A program made the translations under genes and the position numbers. The notes under the pieces were generated by a model. It did not search any database. It was not told the DNA's origin and saw nothing but the letters and a program-made list of their open reading frames with translations. From Thermoplasmata archaeon (lineage in GTDB: Archaea > Thermoplasmatota > Thermoplasmata > Lutacidiplasmatales > UBA184), in contig JASHVA010000054.1 in the NCBI GenBank assembly GCA_030039715.1, positions 1 through 34,252 of the forward strand: a stretch of 34,252 nt of DNA, given 5' to 3'. Shown one piece after another: positions 1 to 6,944 of this stretch (position 1 is the stretch's first letter; every line of letters starts with the position of its first letter).

Positions 1-1
1 C

Positions 2-661
2 GCGGCGGCGCGCGGAAAGCGCCGAGTGCGCGTCGTCTCCTGCAACACCACCGGCATCGCCCGGGCGGCGGCGGTGCTCCTGCCGCGCTGGGGCGTCGAG
101 CGGTGGGACGTGACGCTCGTTCGGCGCGCGGCGGATCCCGCCGAGTCGAAGAAGGGCCCGATCAACGGGATCGTCCCGTCGCTGCACATCCCGTCGCACC
201 ACGGTCCGGACGTCCAGACGATCTTCCCCGGGCTCCCGATCGAGACGGTGGCGGTCGTCGTGCCCACGACGCTCATGCACGTGCACGTGAACCACGTCCG
301 GCTGGCGCGGGCCCCGGCGGGGGCGGCGGAGATCGTCGACGCGTTCCGGAGCGCGCCGCGCTTCCGGGTCTTCGCCCCGTGGGAGCAGGCGGACGCCACC
401 CCTCAGGTGATGGAGTACGCCCGGGGACGGGGGATCGGCTTCGACGACCTGATGGAGAACGTCGTCTGGCAGGAAGGCGTCTCGCTCGAAGGGAAGGACG
501 CGTACTTCTTCCAGGCGATCCACCAGGAGTCGGTGACCGTTCCCGAGAACGTCGACGCGATCCGCGCGATGTTCGACCTCGCCCCGGACGGCCCGACCTC
601 CGTGGCCCAGACCGACCGCGCCCTGGGGATCCCGAACGGCGAGCGGGGGCGGGGCACCTGA
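2..661 (+). CDS. gap: Type II glyceraldehyde-3-phosphate dehydrogenase, C-terminal part (cut by window start)
   Basis: This is the C-terminal two thirds of an archaeal type II GAPDH, the cytoplasmic enzyme that interconverts glyceraldehyde 3-phosphate and 1,3-bisphosphoglycerate with NAD(P). The active-site motif SCNTTG is visible, with the catalytic Cys codon at 41-43. It is followed by the family segments KKGPINGIVPS, PSHHGPDV and VVVPTTLMHVHV. The family is about 335-340 residues, so roughly 120 N-terminal residues lie upstream of the window. The reading frame is open back to position 2, and the GTG at 26 lies in the middle of the domain, so it is not a start. The stop at 659-661 overlaps the first possible codon of the next gene. 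Identity is secure from the motifs. Confidence 0.93.
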   Translation, partial: AAARGKRRVRVVSCNTTGIARAAAVLLPRWGVERWDVTLVRRAADPAESKKGPINGIVPSLHIPSHHGPDVQTIFPGLPIETVAVVVPTTLMHVHVNHVRLARAPAGAAEIVDAFRSAPRFRVFAPWEQADATPQVMEYARGRGIGFDDLMENVVWQEGVSLEGKDAYFFQAIHQESVTVPENVDAIRAMFDLAPDGPTSVAQTDRALGIPNGERGRGT

Positions 662-1038
662 GCGCGGCGTCGAGCGGGCCCGCGGACGACCTCCCCGCCG
701 GCTCGCGGGATCCCGGGAAGGCCCGCCGTGCCGCCCAGGACCCGAAGCGGCCGGGCGAGCGCTGCCGCTCCGCGCCCGGCGCCTGGGTCCCGGTCATCGA
801 CCGCAATGCGTGCGAAGGGAAGTCGGACTGCGTCGCCGTCTGCCCGTACTCGGTCTTCGAGCTCGGGACGCTCACGGACGAGGAGTACGCGTCGCTCAGC
901 TACGTCGGCCGGTTGAAGGCGCGGCACCACGAACGGAAGACGTCGCGCACGCCGCTCGCCTCCGCCTGCCGCGCGTGCGGCCTCTGCGTCGTCGCGTGCC
1001 CCGAGGACGCTATCCGCCTCGTCCGGTCCGGCGGCTAG
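658..1038 (+). CDS. Ferredoxin with one degenerate and one complete 4Fe-4S motif; start codon uncertain
   Basis: This is a small electron carrier of the bacterial-type ferredoxin fold. Counting from CTG 658, the first cluster motif is C52-x5-C58-x3-C62-P and lacks the second Cys of a standard CxxCxxC, with Asp57 beside it. The second is a complete C104-x2-C107-x2-C110-x3-C114-P. The first site may therefore hold a 3Fe-4S cluster or a cluster with a non-Cys ligand, as known for some archaeal 7Fe ferredoxins. The motifs are separated by a basic loop of about 40 residues (LKARHHERK). No in-frame ATG, GTG or TTG exists between the gap stop and the first cluster. The only near-start codon is CTG at 658, in a CTGA overlap with gap. 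Relatives typically begin just before the VIDRN segment near 793, so the N-terminus is unresolved. Co-transcription with gap is likely. Confidence 0.8.
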   Translation: MSAASSGPADDLPAGSRDPGKARRAAQDPKRPGERCRSAPGAWVPVIDRNACEGKSDCVAVCPYSVFELGTLTDEEYASLSYVGRLKARHHERKTSRTPLASACRACGLCVVACPEDAIRLVRSGG

Positions 1039-1073
1039 CGCGCTCGCTGCGCCGCCGGCGGAGCCGACCCCAA

Positions 1074-1083
1074 TTATCTTATA
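1074..1083 (+). promoter_or_regulatory. TATA-like box of the rpo7 operon
   Basis: TTATCTTATA is a conspicuous AT-only island in GC-rich DNA. It ends 24 nt before the rpo7 ATG at 1108, which fits an archaeal TATA box with a leaderless transcript. Confidence 0.7.
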
Positions 1084-1107
1084 GACGGCCTAGCTCGCGC
1101 GCGGCGC

Positions 1108-1758
1108 ATGTACTATCTAGATCACCGTCGGGACGTCGTTCGGATCCCGCCCGAGCGGCTCGGGCCCGAACTCTCGAACGTGCTCACCGAGCTCGCCCAG
1201 CAGCAGTTCGAGGGGAAGCTCGTCGACGGCCAGAACCTCGCGGTCACGATCCGCGACGTGAAGCCGCTCGGCGAGGGGCACATCATCCACGGCGACGGCG
1301 GCGTCTACCAGGAGGTCGAGTACCAGGCCCTCCTCTTCCGGCCCGAGATCCAGGAGGTCGTCGAGGGTTCGGTCGTCGAGATCCGCAAGTTCGGCGCGTT
1401 CGTCCGTTTCGGCCCGCTCGACGGGCTCCTCCACGTCTCGCAGATCATGGACGACCGGGTGAACATCGACGAACACAACCAGCGCCTGGTCGGCGTCGAG
1501 TCGAAGAAGGACTTGAAAGTCGGCTACAAGGTCCGCGCGCGGGTCGTCTCGCTCTCGCTCTCCGAGATCTCCCCCCGCGACAGCCGTATCGGGCTCACGA
1601 TGCGCCAGCCGGCGCTCGGGCGGCTCGAGTGGATCCAGGAGCTGCACAAGAAGTCGGAGGAGAAGGGCGGGAAGAAGGGCGGGCCGCCGGCGGGCAAGCG
1701 CGCCGCGGCGAAGCCGGCCGCGGACGCGAAGGCCCCGGCGGCCACGGGGGCCTCATGA
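1108..1758 (+). CDS. rpo7: DNA-directed RNA polymerase subunit Rpo7 (E', RpoE1)
   Basis: This is the stalk subunit of archaeal RNA polymerase, homologous to eukaryotic Rpb7. It pairs with Rpo4, aids open-complex formation and binds nascent RNA. Residues about 1-80 form the N-terminal tip domain. Residues about 82-165 form the S1/OB-fold RNA-binding domain, with VEIRKFGAFVRFGPLDGLLH and the family feature of an acidic loop after it. The last 40 residues are a Lys/Ala/Gly-rich tail (about 178-216) that extends beyond the usual length of about 180-190 residues and is probably disordered. The ATG at 1108 is supported by the MYYL start and the TATA-like box 25 nt upstream. The stop overlaps the spt4 start as ATGA, indicating translational coupling. 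Regulation is probably housekeeping. Confidence 0.95.
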   Translation: MYYLDHRRDVVRIPPERLGPELSNVLTELAQQQFEGKLVDGQNLAVTIRDVKPLGEGHIIHGDGGVYQEVEYQALLFRPEIQEVVEGSVVEIRKFGAFVRFGPLDGLLHVSQIMDDRVNIDEHNQRLVGVESKKDLKVGYKVRARVVSLSLSEISPRDSRIGLTMRQPALGRLEWIQELHKKSEEKGGKKGGPPAGKRAAAKPAADAKAPAATGAS

Positions 1759-1940
1759 TCAACCTCAAGGCGTGCAAGAACTGCAACACGATCACCGACC
1801 AGGCGAAGTGCCCCCGGTGCGGCGGGGAGACCTCCCGCGAGTGGCAGGGGTACCTCGTCGTGATCGACCCCGAGAAGTCCGAGATCGCCCGGAAGATGGG
1901 AATCCATGCCGCGGGCCGGTACGCGCTCCGCGTCAAGTGA
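1755..1940 (+). CDS. spt4: Transcription elongation factor Spt4 (RpoE'')
   Basis: A 61-residue zinc protein that partners Spt5 on RNA polymerase to increase processivity. The zinc ribbon is formed by C7-x2-C10 and C19-x2-C22. It is followed by the conserved SREWQGYLVVIDPEKSEIA segment, which carries the Spt5-binding surface and the acidic Asp/Glu typical of the family. Length is normal for archaeal Spt4. The gene starts inside the rpo7 stop (ATGA), giving the conserved archaeal order Rpo7-Spt4. Its 3' end overlaps the only available start of the next gene by 35 nt. Confidence 0.95.
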   Translation: MINLKACKNCNTITDQAKCPRCGGETSREWQGYLVVIDPEKSEIARKMGIHAAGRYALRVK

Positions 1941-2475
1941 CGAGCGGGCCTGGTGGGTTCCGGAGTCGCTCCGTCCCACGCTCGCCGAGCGGTACGGCCC
2001 GGTCTACGCGGGCCCCGAGGCGGACCGACGGATCCGCGCGCTCGGCGTGTTCGCCACCTGCGGAGACCGCGTCACCGCCCGGGCGATCGAGCTCGGCCAT
2101 CTTCCGCTCGTCGGGATCGTCGACTACAAGACGCGACGCGAGGAGGAGATCCCGCGCGGCACGTTCGAGGCGCTCGCGCGCCGGCGAACGGTCCGGGTCG
2201 CGAACCCGCCCGGCTACCTCACGGAGGATCTCCGGAGCGCGGTCCGCAAGCTGATCGCGCAGGGCGGAGGTCTCATCGAGGTCGCCGGCGAGGAGGACAT
2301 GGGCTCGCTCGCGCTCGTCGAGGCGATGCCGGCCGGCTCGATCGTGCTGTACGGCATCCCGGGCGAGGGCGTCTCGTTCGTCCTCGCGGACGCCATCGCG
2401 AAGGAGCACGTGCGCCTCCTGATCGGCCAGCTCGAGCTGCGGCGGCTCCCCCGGACGAAGCTCCCCGCCCGTTAG
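1906..2475 (+). CDS. GTP-dependent dephospho-CoA kinase (DUF359 family)
   Basis: The predicted enzyme phosphorylates the ribose 3'-OH of dephospho-CoA using GTP, the last step of CoA synthesis in archaea. The family is exemplified by the Thermococcus kodakarensis enzyme. Visible family motifs are CGDRVT at about residues 52-57, the GIVDYKT strand at 70-76, and the acidic GEED motif at 128-131, followed by GSIVLYGIPGEGV. Length (189 aa) is typical. The only in-frame start is ATG 1906, so it overlaps spt4 by 35 nt; its N-terminal 20 residues are encoded partly within spt4 and may be poorly conserved. In many archaea this gene follows rpo7-spt4 and precedes ribosomal protein genes S24e and S27ae, which are absent here. 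A convergent gene begins 10 nt downstream. Confidence 0.9.
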   Translation: MPRAGTRSASSDERAWWVPESLRPTLAERYGPVYAGPEADRRIRALGVFATCGDRVTARAIELGHLPLVGIVDYKTRREEEIPRGTFEALARRRTVRVANPPGYLTEDLRSAVRKLIAQGGGLIEVAGEEDMGSLALVEAMPAGSIVLYGIPGEGVSFVLADAIAKEHVRLLIGQLELRRLPRTKLPAR

Positions 2476-2485
2476 GCGAACCGGC

Positions 2486-3271
2486 TCACGGACGGGCGGC
2501 GCGCCTCGCCCGGGCGGCGGTCGACCTCGACGCCCCTTCCTCCGTGCGGTCGAAGGCGAGCAACTCGTTGCCGTCCGGGTCGGCAAAGAGCAGCGTCCGC
2601 TCGCCCCACGGCTGTTGCTCGACGCCCTGGAGGATGCGAGCGCCCGCGTGGCGGAGGCGGAGCTCGAGCGCCGAAACGCTGTCGGTCTGGAAGACGATCC
2701 CGGTGCGGATCCCGAGACGGGCCTTCGTCTCGGAGTAGTGCGGCTCCCCCCAGTCCGGACGGGGGGCGATCAGCGAGATCGCCGTGGTCCCCGGACCGAG
2801 ACCGAGCTCGACGTACTGCTGGTCGGGGTCGTGCGAGAGGACCGTCAGGCCGAGCACCTCACGGTACCAGTCGATCGCGCGACGCTGGTCGCTCACGACG
2901 ACGGGGATCCGCTGGAGGAGCGTGAGGCGTCCGGCGCCGCGCGCCGGCGGCGGCTCCAGGCTCACGCCGGTGCCGGCGAGCGCCGGGCTCCACTCGAGGA
3001 GCTCGTACCGGCTCCCCGGCAGCGCCCGGAGCGGGTCGGCCCGCAGGACGCGCTCGGCCTCGGCCCGGTCCGCCGCCCGAAAGACGAGGAAGTCGCCGGG
3101 AGGCTCGACGAGCGGTCCGTGACCGACGAGCCGTCCGACCCGGTCGACGTGCTCGGTGAAGTCGCGTAGGGCGCGCCGGTCCGCCGCGGTCGACTCGGCG
3201 TCGACGGGCCGCCAGACGACGCGGAGGAAGAGGTGGCGGGGCGCGCGCCCCGGCCGGCGGGCGGCGGTCAT
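2486..3271 (-). CDS. YCII-like domain fused to a VOC (glyoxalase/dioxygenase superfamily) domain
   Basis: A two-domain cytoplasmic protein of 261 residues. Residues about 12-95 look like a YCII-related alpha/beta domain, with the typical GHGPLVEPPGDFLVFRA strand and an ADP motif near residue 79. Residues about 118-242 are a VOC domain: an opening strand (RIPVVVSDQRRAIDWYREVL), then a C-terminal half ending in LLFADPDGNELLAF. VOC proteins bind a metal through His/Glu residues; several His and Glu are present but I cannot assign the ligands with confidence. The combination suggests a detoxification or small-molecule-modifying enzyme of unknown substrate. The ATG at 3271 is supported by a weak TATA-like CCTCTAACT at 3297-3305. 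It is convergent with the dephospho-CoA kinase gene. Confidence 0.82.
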   Translation of the reverse strand: MTAARRPGRAPRHLFLRVVWRPVDAESTAADRRALRDFTEHVDRVGRLVGHGPLVEPPGDFLVFRAADRAEAERVLRADPLRALPGSRYELLEWSPALAGTGVSLEPPPARGAGRLTLLQRIPVVVSDQRRAIDWYREVLGLTVLSHDPDQQYVELGLGPGTTAISLIAPRPDWGEPHYSETKARLGIRTGIVFQTDSVSALELRLRHAGARILQGVEQQPWGERTLLFADPDGNELLAFDRTEEGASRSTAARARRAARP

Positions 3272-3341
3272 CGCGGGGGACCGTACGTTCCGGAGAAGTT
3301 AGAGGTCGCGACGGCCCGTCTCGAGAGTCGACTTTAGGTGC

Positions 3342-3350
3342 TATTATATA
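3342..3350 (+). promoter_or_regulatory. TATA box of the hsp20 gene
   Basis: TATTATATA is among the strongest TATA-like matches in the window. It lies 45 nt before the hsp20 ATG, so this mRNA probably carries a leader of about 20 nt. That leader contains the purine-rich GAGGGAG at 3382-3388, which could act as a Shine-Dalgarno sequence. Confidence 0.75.
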
Positions 3351-3394
3351 GTAACGCAAACTTACACTTACCGTATTCCCTGAGGGAGAAGACG

Positions 3395-3883
3395 ATGACG
3401 AAGGAGATCCAGGAAGCAGAGAGATCGACCGACCCGTGGAGCGACCTCGACCGAGCGCTCGAGCTGACCCGCGCCCAGTTCTACCAGGCGTTCGGCCTGA
3501 GCCCGCTCGTCGCGGTCGGAACGGTCGGCCCGAACGGCACGCCGGCGGAGTTCCGCGCGCCCCGGCTCGACGTCGCGGACACCGGTAAGTCCTACAGGAT
3601 CGTCGCCGAGATCCCGGGCATCCCGAAGGAGCAGCTCGAGATCCGCGTGCGCGGCACGAACGTCGAGATCCGCGGCGAGAGCTCGAAGGACACCGAGGCG
3701 AAGGACGCCGAGTACGTGCACCGCGAGCGCACCTACGCCGGCTTCTACCGGAGCTTCGAGATGCCCGAGGCCGTCGTCGCGGCCGACGCGAAGGCGAAGG
3801 TCGCGAACGGCGTGCTCGAACTCGAGCTCCCCAAGGTGAACCCGACCCCGTCCTCGGACGAGGTCAAGGTCCCGGTCCAGTAG
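3395..3883 (+). CDS. hsp20: Small heat-shock protein Hsp20 (alpha-crystallin domain)
   Basis: An ATP-independent chaperone that holds unfolding proteins in the cytoplasm as large oligomers. It has 162 residues from ATG 3395. The N-terminal arm (1-54) is followed by the alpha-crystallin domain at about 55-150, starting with RLDVADTGKSYRIVAEIPGI and ending in the hallmark A-x-x-x-NGVLELELPK (about 134-147). A short C-terminal tail ends in VKVPVQ, where V-x-V could serve as the I/V-x-I/V oligomerisation motif. A GTG at 3338 in the same frame lies immediately before the TATA box and is rejected. ATG 3395 has GAGGGAG six nt upstream. The strong promoter fits a stress gene, though no specific heat-shock operator was recognised. 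Confidence 0.93.
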   Translation: MTKEIQEAERSTDPWSDLDRALELTRAQFYQAFGLSPLVAVGTVGPNGTPAEFRAPRLDVADTGKSYRIVAEIPGIPKEQLEIRVRGTNVEIRGESSKDTEAKDAEYVHRERTYAGFYRSFEMPEAVVAADAKAKVANGVLELELPKVNPTPSSDEVKVPVQ

Positions 3884-3900
3884 GACCGCCCACCCCTTCC

Positions 3901-3934
3901 GTCCCGGGCGCTCGGCGCCCGGGACCCCGATTTT
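3901..3934 (+). terminator. GC-rich hairpin followed by a short T run
   Basis: A perfect 11-bp inverted repeat, GTCCCGGGCGC at 3901-3911 and GCGCCCGGGAC at 3915-3925, with a TCG loop, is followed by CCCGATTTT ending at 3934. It sits 18 nt after the hsp20 stop and before the promoter of the next gene, so it may be an intrinsic-type terminator or an mRNA 3' stabiliser. Archaeal termination usually depends on T-runs, so the function is inferred. Confidence 0.6.
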
Positions 3935-3994
3935 CCCGCGGACCGCGGTACTCGCCTACAAGTATCCCCGCGCGACTTCCCGCGCGAGGCGACG

Positions 3995-4303
3995 ATGTTC
4001 TGCGCCCAGTGTGGCAAGGAGATCCCGTCCGGCAGCCCGACGTGTCCGGCCTGCGGCTACCTCGCGATGCCGCCCGGCCCGAAATCCCCGGGAGCCCGCT
4101 CGTTCGAGGACGCCGTCGGCGAGGTCCGGCGGGCGGCCCAGGAGCTCGCCCGGACCGCGGCGGACCTATCGAAGCGGGCGGGAACCGAGGCGAAGAAGGC
4201 GGCGCGGGACCCGGCCGGAACGGCCCGACGGGCGAGCCGCAAGGCCGCGGACGAGCTCGACCGAGCGGCCCACGAGGTCGAACGGATCCTGAGGGACCTC
4301 TGA
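3995..4303 (+). CDS. Zinc-ribbon protein with a long amphipathic helical tail
   Basis: A protein of 102 residues and unknown function. The N-terminus is a double-CxxC zinc ribbon, C3-x2-C6 and C17-x2-C20. After a proline-rich linker (25-34), residues about 35-102 are a charged, Ala-rich continuous helix with repeating hydrophobic spacing (RRAAQELARTAADLSKRAG, then KAADELDRAAHEVERIL), resembling apolipoprotein or LEA-like helices that coat membranes or form coiled coils. The ATG at 3995 sits about 30 nt after a weak TATA-like CTACAAGTATC (3956-3966). Possible roles are membrane association or stress protection, but nothing in the sequence decides between them. It follows the hsp20 gene and hairpin, so it is probably a separate transcript. 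Confidence 0.8.
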   Translation: MFCAQCGKEIPSGSPTCPACGYLAMPPGPKSPGARSFEDAVGEVRRAAQELARTAADLSKRAGTEAKKAARDPAGTARRASRKAADELDRAAHEVERILRDL

Positions 4304-4356
4304 GCGTCGCCGTCGTGCCGCTAAGGGACCGCTCGATGCGATCCCGCTCCCGGGAA

Positions 4357-4366
4357 GCGTTTAGCC
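4357..4366 (+). promoter_or_regulatory. Weak TATA-like box before the OB-fold gene
   Basis: GCGTTTAGCC is a weak AT-richer patch centred about 27 nt before ATG 4389, matching the leaderless spacing seen elsewhere in the window. Confidence 0.4.
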
Positions 4367-4388
4367 CCGGGGTGCCTCCCCGCGCGGG

Positions 4389-4697
4389 ATGACCGAGGGC
4401 GTTCCGCCGCGCACGTTCATTTCCGACCTGCGGCCGGGCCGCGTCGCCACGTTCGAGGCCACGGTCGCCAAGCTGGAGGAGCCCCGGGAAGTTCCGCAGC
4501 GGACCGGGGGCACCACCCGGGTCCGGCGGGGAACCCTGCGGGACGGGACCGGCGAGATCACGCTCGTCTTGTGGGGGCGGGAGGTCGACCTCGTGGTCGA
4601 GGGCGACCCGGTCCGGATCGTCGAGGGCTGGGTCAAGGAGTACAAGGGCCGTCCCGAGGTCTCGCTGGGGCGGACCGGTCGGCTCGAGAAGCGGTGA
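4389..4697 (+). CDS. Single OB-fold nucleic-acid-binding protein (RPA/SSB-like)
   Basis: A protein of 102 residues consisting essentially of one OB fold. The pattern DLRPGRVATFEATVAKLEE, a Gly/Thr/Arg loop, RRGTLRDGTGEITLVLWG, then DPVRIVEGWVKEYKGRPEVSL is the standard layout of archaeal RPA-type OB domains (five strands with G-D-G between strands 2 and 3). It probably binds single-stranded DNA or RNA, or acts as an accessory RPA subunit. It lacks the zinc finger and multiple OB repeats of the main archaeal RPA. ATG 4389 is preceded by a weak TATA-like GTTTAG about 25 nt upstream. The membrane protein gene begins 6 nt downstream, suggesting co-transcription. Confidence 0.85.
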   Translation: MTEGVPPRTFISDLRPGRVATFEATVAKLEEPREVPQRTGGTTRVRRGTLRDGTGEITLVLWGREVDLVVEGDPVRIVEGWVKEYKGRPEVSLGRTGRLEKR

Positions 4698-4703
4698 CGG
4701 TCG

Positions 4704-5216
4704 GTGACCTGGGACAACTTCTTCAGCGCCGAGGTCGGGGCGGCGGCGGCGCTCGCCGGGCTCATCTTCGTCGGGATCTCGATCAACCTCCAGCGGATCC
4801 TCGCGCTCCCGATGATCGTCAATCGGGCGTTCCAGGCGCTCTTGATCCTGCTCGCGATCCTGGGCGTCGAGTCGATCCTGCTCGTCCCGGACCTGAGCAC
4901 CGAGGACGCCGGGCTCAGCGTGCTCGCGGTCGGGCTCCTCCTCGTCATCGCGATCAACGTGCTCGAGGTCCGCAGCTGGAGAGACACCGCGGCGAATCTC
5001 GACAAGCTCGTGGCGCAGCACCCCGCGAACTACCGGGGGCTCCTCGCGCAGCACACCGTCGAGATCCAGCTCCCGTCGGCGATGATCCTCCTGGGCGGGG
5101 TCTTCCTCGTCGTCGGGAACTCCTGGGCCCTCTACTGGTTCGTTCCGGCGACGCTCGTGAGCTTCCTGCTCGCGATCGGCGAGGCCTGGGTGATCACGGT
5201 CGAGATCCTGCGGTAG
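4704..5216 (+). CDS. Integral membrane protein with about five helices, function unknown
   Basis: 170 residues starting at GTG 4704. Hydrophobic segments at about residues 12-30, 40-62, 70-88, 123-142 and 146-166 predict five transmembrane helices. The opening TWDNFFSAEVGAAAALAGLIFVG resembles a family of small bacterial and archaeal membrane proteins of unknown role that begin with a W-x-x-F-F motif before a Gly/Ala-rich first helix. The loop between helices 3 and 4 is polar (about residues 89-122, with SWRDTAANLDKLV). It is 6 nt downstream of the OB-fold gene and its last 23 nt overlap the convergent MFS gene. I cannot assign a substrate or enzymatic activity. Confidence 0.75.
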   Translation: MTWDNFFSAEVGAAAALAGLIFVGISINLQRILALPMIVNRAFQALLILLAILGVESILLVPDLSTEDAGLSVLAVGLLLVIAINVLEVRSWRDTAANLDKLVAQHPANYRGLLAQHTVEIQLPSAMILLGGVFLVVGNSWALYWFVPATLVSFLLAIGEAWVITVEILR

Positions 5217-6798
5217 CGAGCCCGACCGTCTCCGTCACGGGCGGCTCGGCGGCGGAGGTCGCGGCGACGTCGGAACGGGTCCCGTCCTCCGCGAACGTGT
5301 AGTTCCGCAGGAACGCGGCGAGGATCCCGCCGACGAGGGTGAGCAGCGCCCCGACGCCGAAGATCCAGTGGAACGCGCTCGCGCTCGGGAGCACCACCGT
5401 CTCCCCCGGGCCGACGAGGTAGGCGGCGGTGAAGCTCGCGAGGATCGAGGCGACGAGGACCGGCCCGATGCTCGCGCCGAGGTCCTGGAACATCTCCATC
5501 ATCCCGGTCTGGATGCCGGTCTCGCCGCGGCGGCTCGCGAGCACGACCATGTTGGTCGCCGAGATCAGCATCGCCACGAGCCCGACGAAGATCGGGATCG
5601 GTGTCACGAGGAGGTTCGTGTACGAGTGGCCGAAGGCGAGCACGAGCAGGTAGCCGACGGTGGCGAGCGCCGCGCCGAGGATCATCACCGGCTTCGGACC
5701 GAACCGGGTGATCGCGCGGCCGACGAACGGCGCCGCGACGAGCATCGACATCGTCGTGGGGAGGCTCAGGACGCCGAACTCGAAGATCGAGCGCCCGAGG
5801 CCGACGATCGGGGTCTCCACGAGGATCGTGAGCCCGACGAACCCGAGGAAGATCGAGATGCCGATCAGCAGCGCGGCGAAATAGCTGATCGCGAGGTTCC
5901 GTTCCCGGAATCGCTCGAGCCGGACCATCGGGTCGGCCGCGGTCTCTTCGCGCAGGTAGAAGCCGACGGCGAGCGCCGCGGAGATCACGAACAGTTCGGG
6001 CACGCCGATCGGGACGGGCCCGAGGTGGGCGGCCGCGAGCGCGCCCCAGCCCCATGCCGGGGCCTGGGAGAGCCCGAGGAGCAGGGTCGCGAGCGCGCTC
6101 CCGAGCAGCGCCGCGCCGGGCACGTCGAGCCGGACGGCGAGACGGTGCTGGGACTCGGGGAGGATGAGGACCGTCATCGCGACGATCGCGACCGCGAACG
6201 GGATGACGAGGTGGTAGGCGTCCTGCCAGCCGTACGTCTGGATCACCCAGGCGCCGCCGAAGAGGCCGAGGGCGGCCCCGATCGCGAACATCGCCGCGAT
6301 CAGGCCCTGCGCCTGGGCGACCTGGGCGGGCGGGAGCTCCTCTCCCACGAGCGCGAAGGCGAGCGGGAACATCGCGAGCCCGACGCCCTGCACCCCGCGG
6401 GCGGCGATCAGGAGGTAGACGGCGTCGAGGCGGGAGAGGCCGGCCATCGTCGCGATCTGCGGCGTGAATCCGGTGATGGCGACCGCGACCGAGTACAGCC
6501 CCAGGACGACGAGGAGGATCCGCTTCTTCCCGTAGATGTCGCCGAGCTTCGCGAAGAGCGGGGTGGTCGAGACGCCGACCAGGAGGTAGGCCGAGACGAC
6601 CCAGGCGATCGTGGTGTACGGCACGTTGTCGTAGAACGCGACGAGCGTGGGGAGCGCCGGAACGAGCATCGTCTCGACGTAGTTCACCATCAACGCCGCG
6701 GCGGCGAGCACGAGCAGGATCGCCGCGCCGCGACGGGCGGCGACCGGTGCGGCGCTCTCGGCGACGGGGGAGGTCGGGTGGGCGGTCGCGGTGGCCAT
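5194..6798 (-). CDS. MFS drug exporter, DHA2-type (14 transmembrane helices)
   Basis: A proton-driven exporter of the EmrB/QacA class, probably for hydrophobic toxic compounds. From ATG 6798 it has 534 residues. Visible features are a first helix at about 24-46, the loop 2-3 signature GDIYGKKRILLV (MFS motif A), and the MFS motif C-like GAALGLFGGAWVI in helix 5. The remaining length has space for 14 helices. A GTG-started upstream extension of 40 polar residues is rejected because ATG 6798 is preceded on its strand by the Shine-Dalgarno-like GGAGAG. The gene is divergent from an Lrp-like regulator 147 nt away, which may control it. Its 3' end overlaps the convergent membrane protein gene by 23 nt. 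Confidence 0.9.
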   Translation of the reverse strand: MATATAHPTSPVAESAAPVAARRGAAILLVLAAAALMVNYVETMLVPALPTLVAFYDNVPYTTIAWVVSAYLLVGVSTTPLFAKLGDIYGKKRILLVVLGLYSVAVAITGFTPQIATMAGLSRLDAVYLLIAARGVQGVGLAMFPLAFALVGEELPPAQVAQAQGLIAAMFAIGAALGLFGGAWVIQTYGWQDAYHLVIPFAVAIVAMTVLILPESQHRLAVRLDVPGAALLGSALATLLLGLSQAPAWGWGALAAAHLGPVPIGVPELFVISAALAVGFYLREETAADPMVRLERFRERNLAISYFAALLIGISIFLGFVGLTILVETPIVGLGRSIFEFGVLSLPTTMSMLVAAPFVGRAITRFGPKPVMILGAALATVGYLLVLAFGHSYTNLLVTPIPIFVGLVAMLISATNMVVLASRRGETGIQTGMMEMFQDLGASIGPVLVASILASFTAAYLVGPGETVVLPSASAFHWIFGVGALLTLVGGILAAFLRNYTFAEDGTRSDVAATSAAEPPVTETVGLATAGSRP

Positions 6799-6944
6799 GG
6801 TCTCTCCATCGGGCCGGGGGATGTCAATCCCGCGGCCGGAGCGCCCGTCGCGTCGCGCCGCGCGGACCCCCTCCGTGTCCGTTTCTTGCGACCGGGCCGT
6901 CACGGTCGGAACGCTCAAGCGCGCGCCGCCTCCTGCGCGGGGCC

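Noticed and set aside
3338-3394. Upstream start of hsp20 at GTG 3338
   Set aside because: The codon directly abuts the TATA box, so it would lie upstream of the transcript. ATG 3395 has an SD-like sequence.
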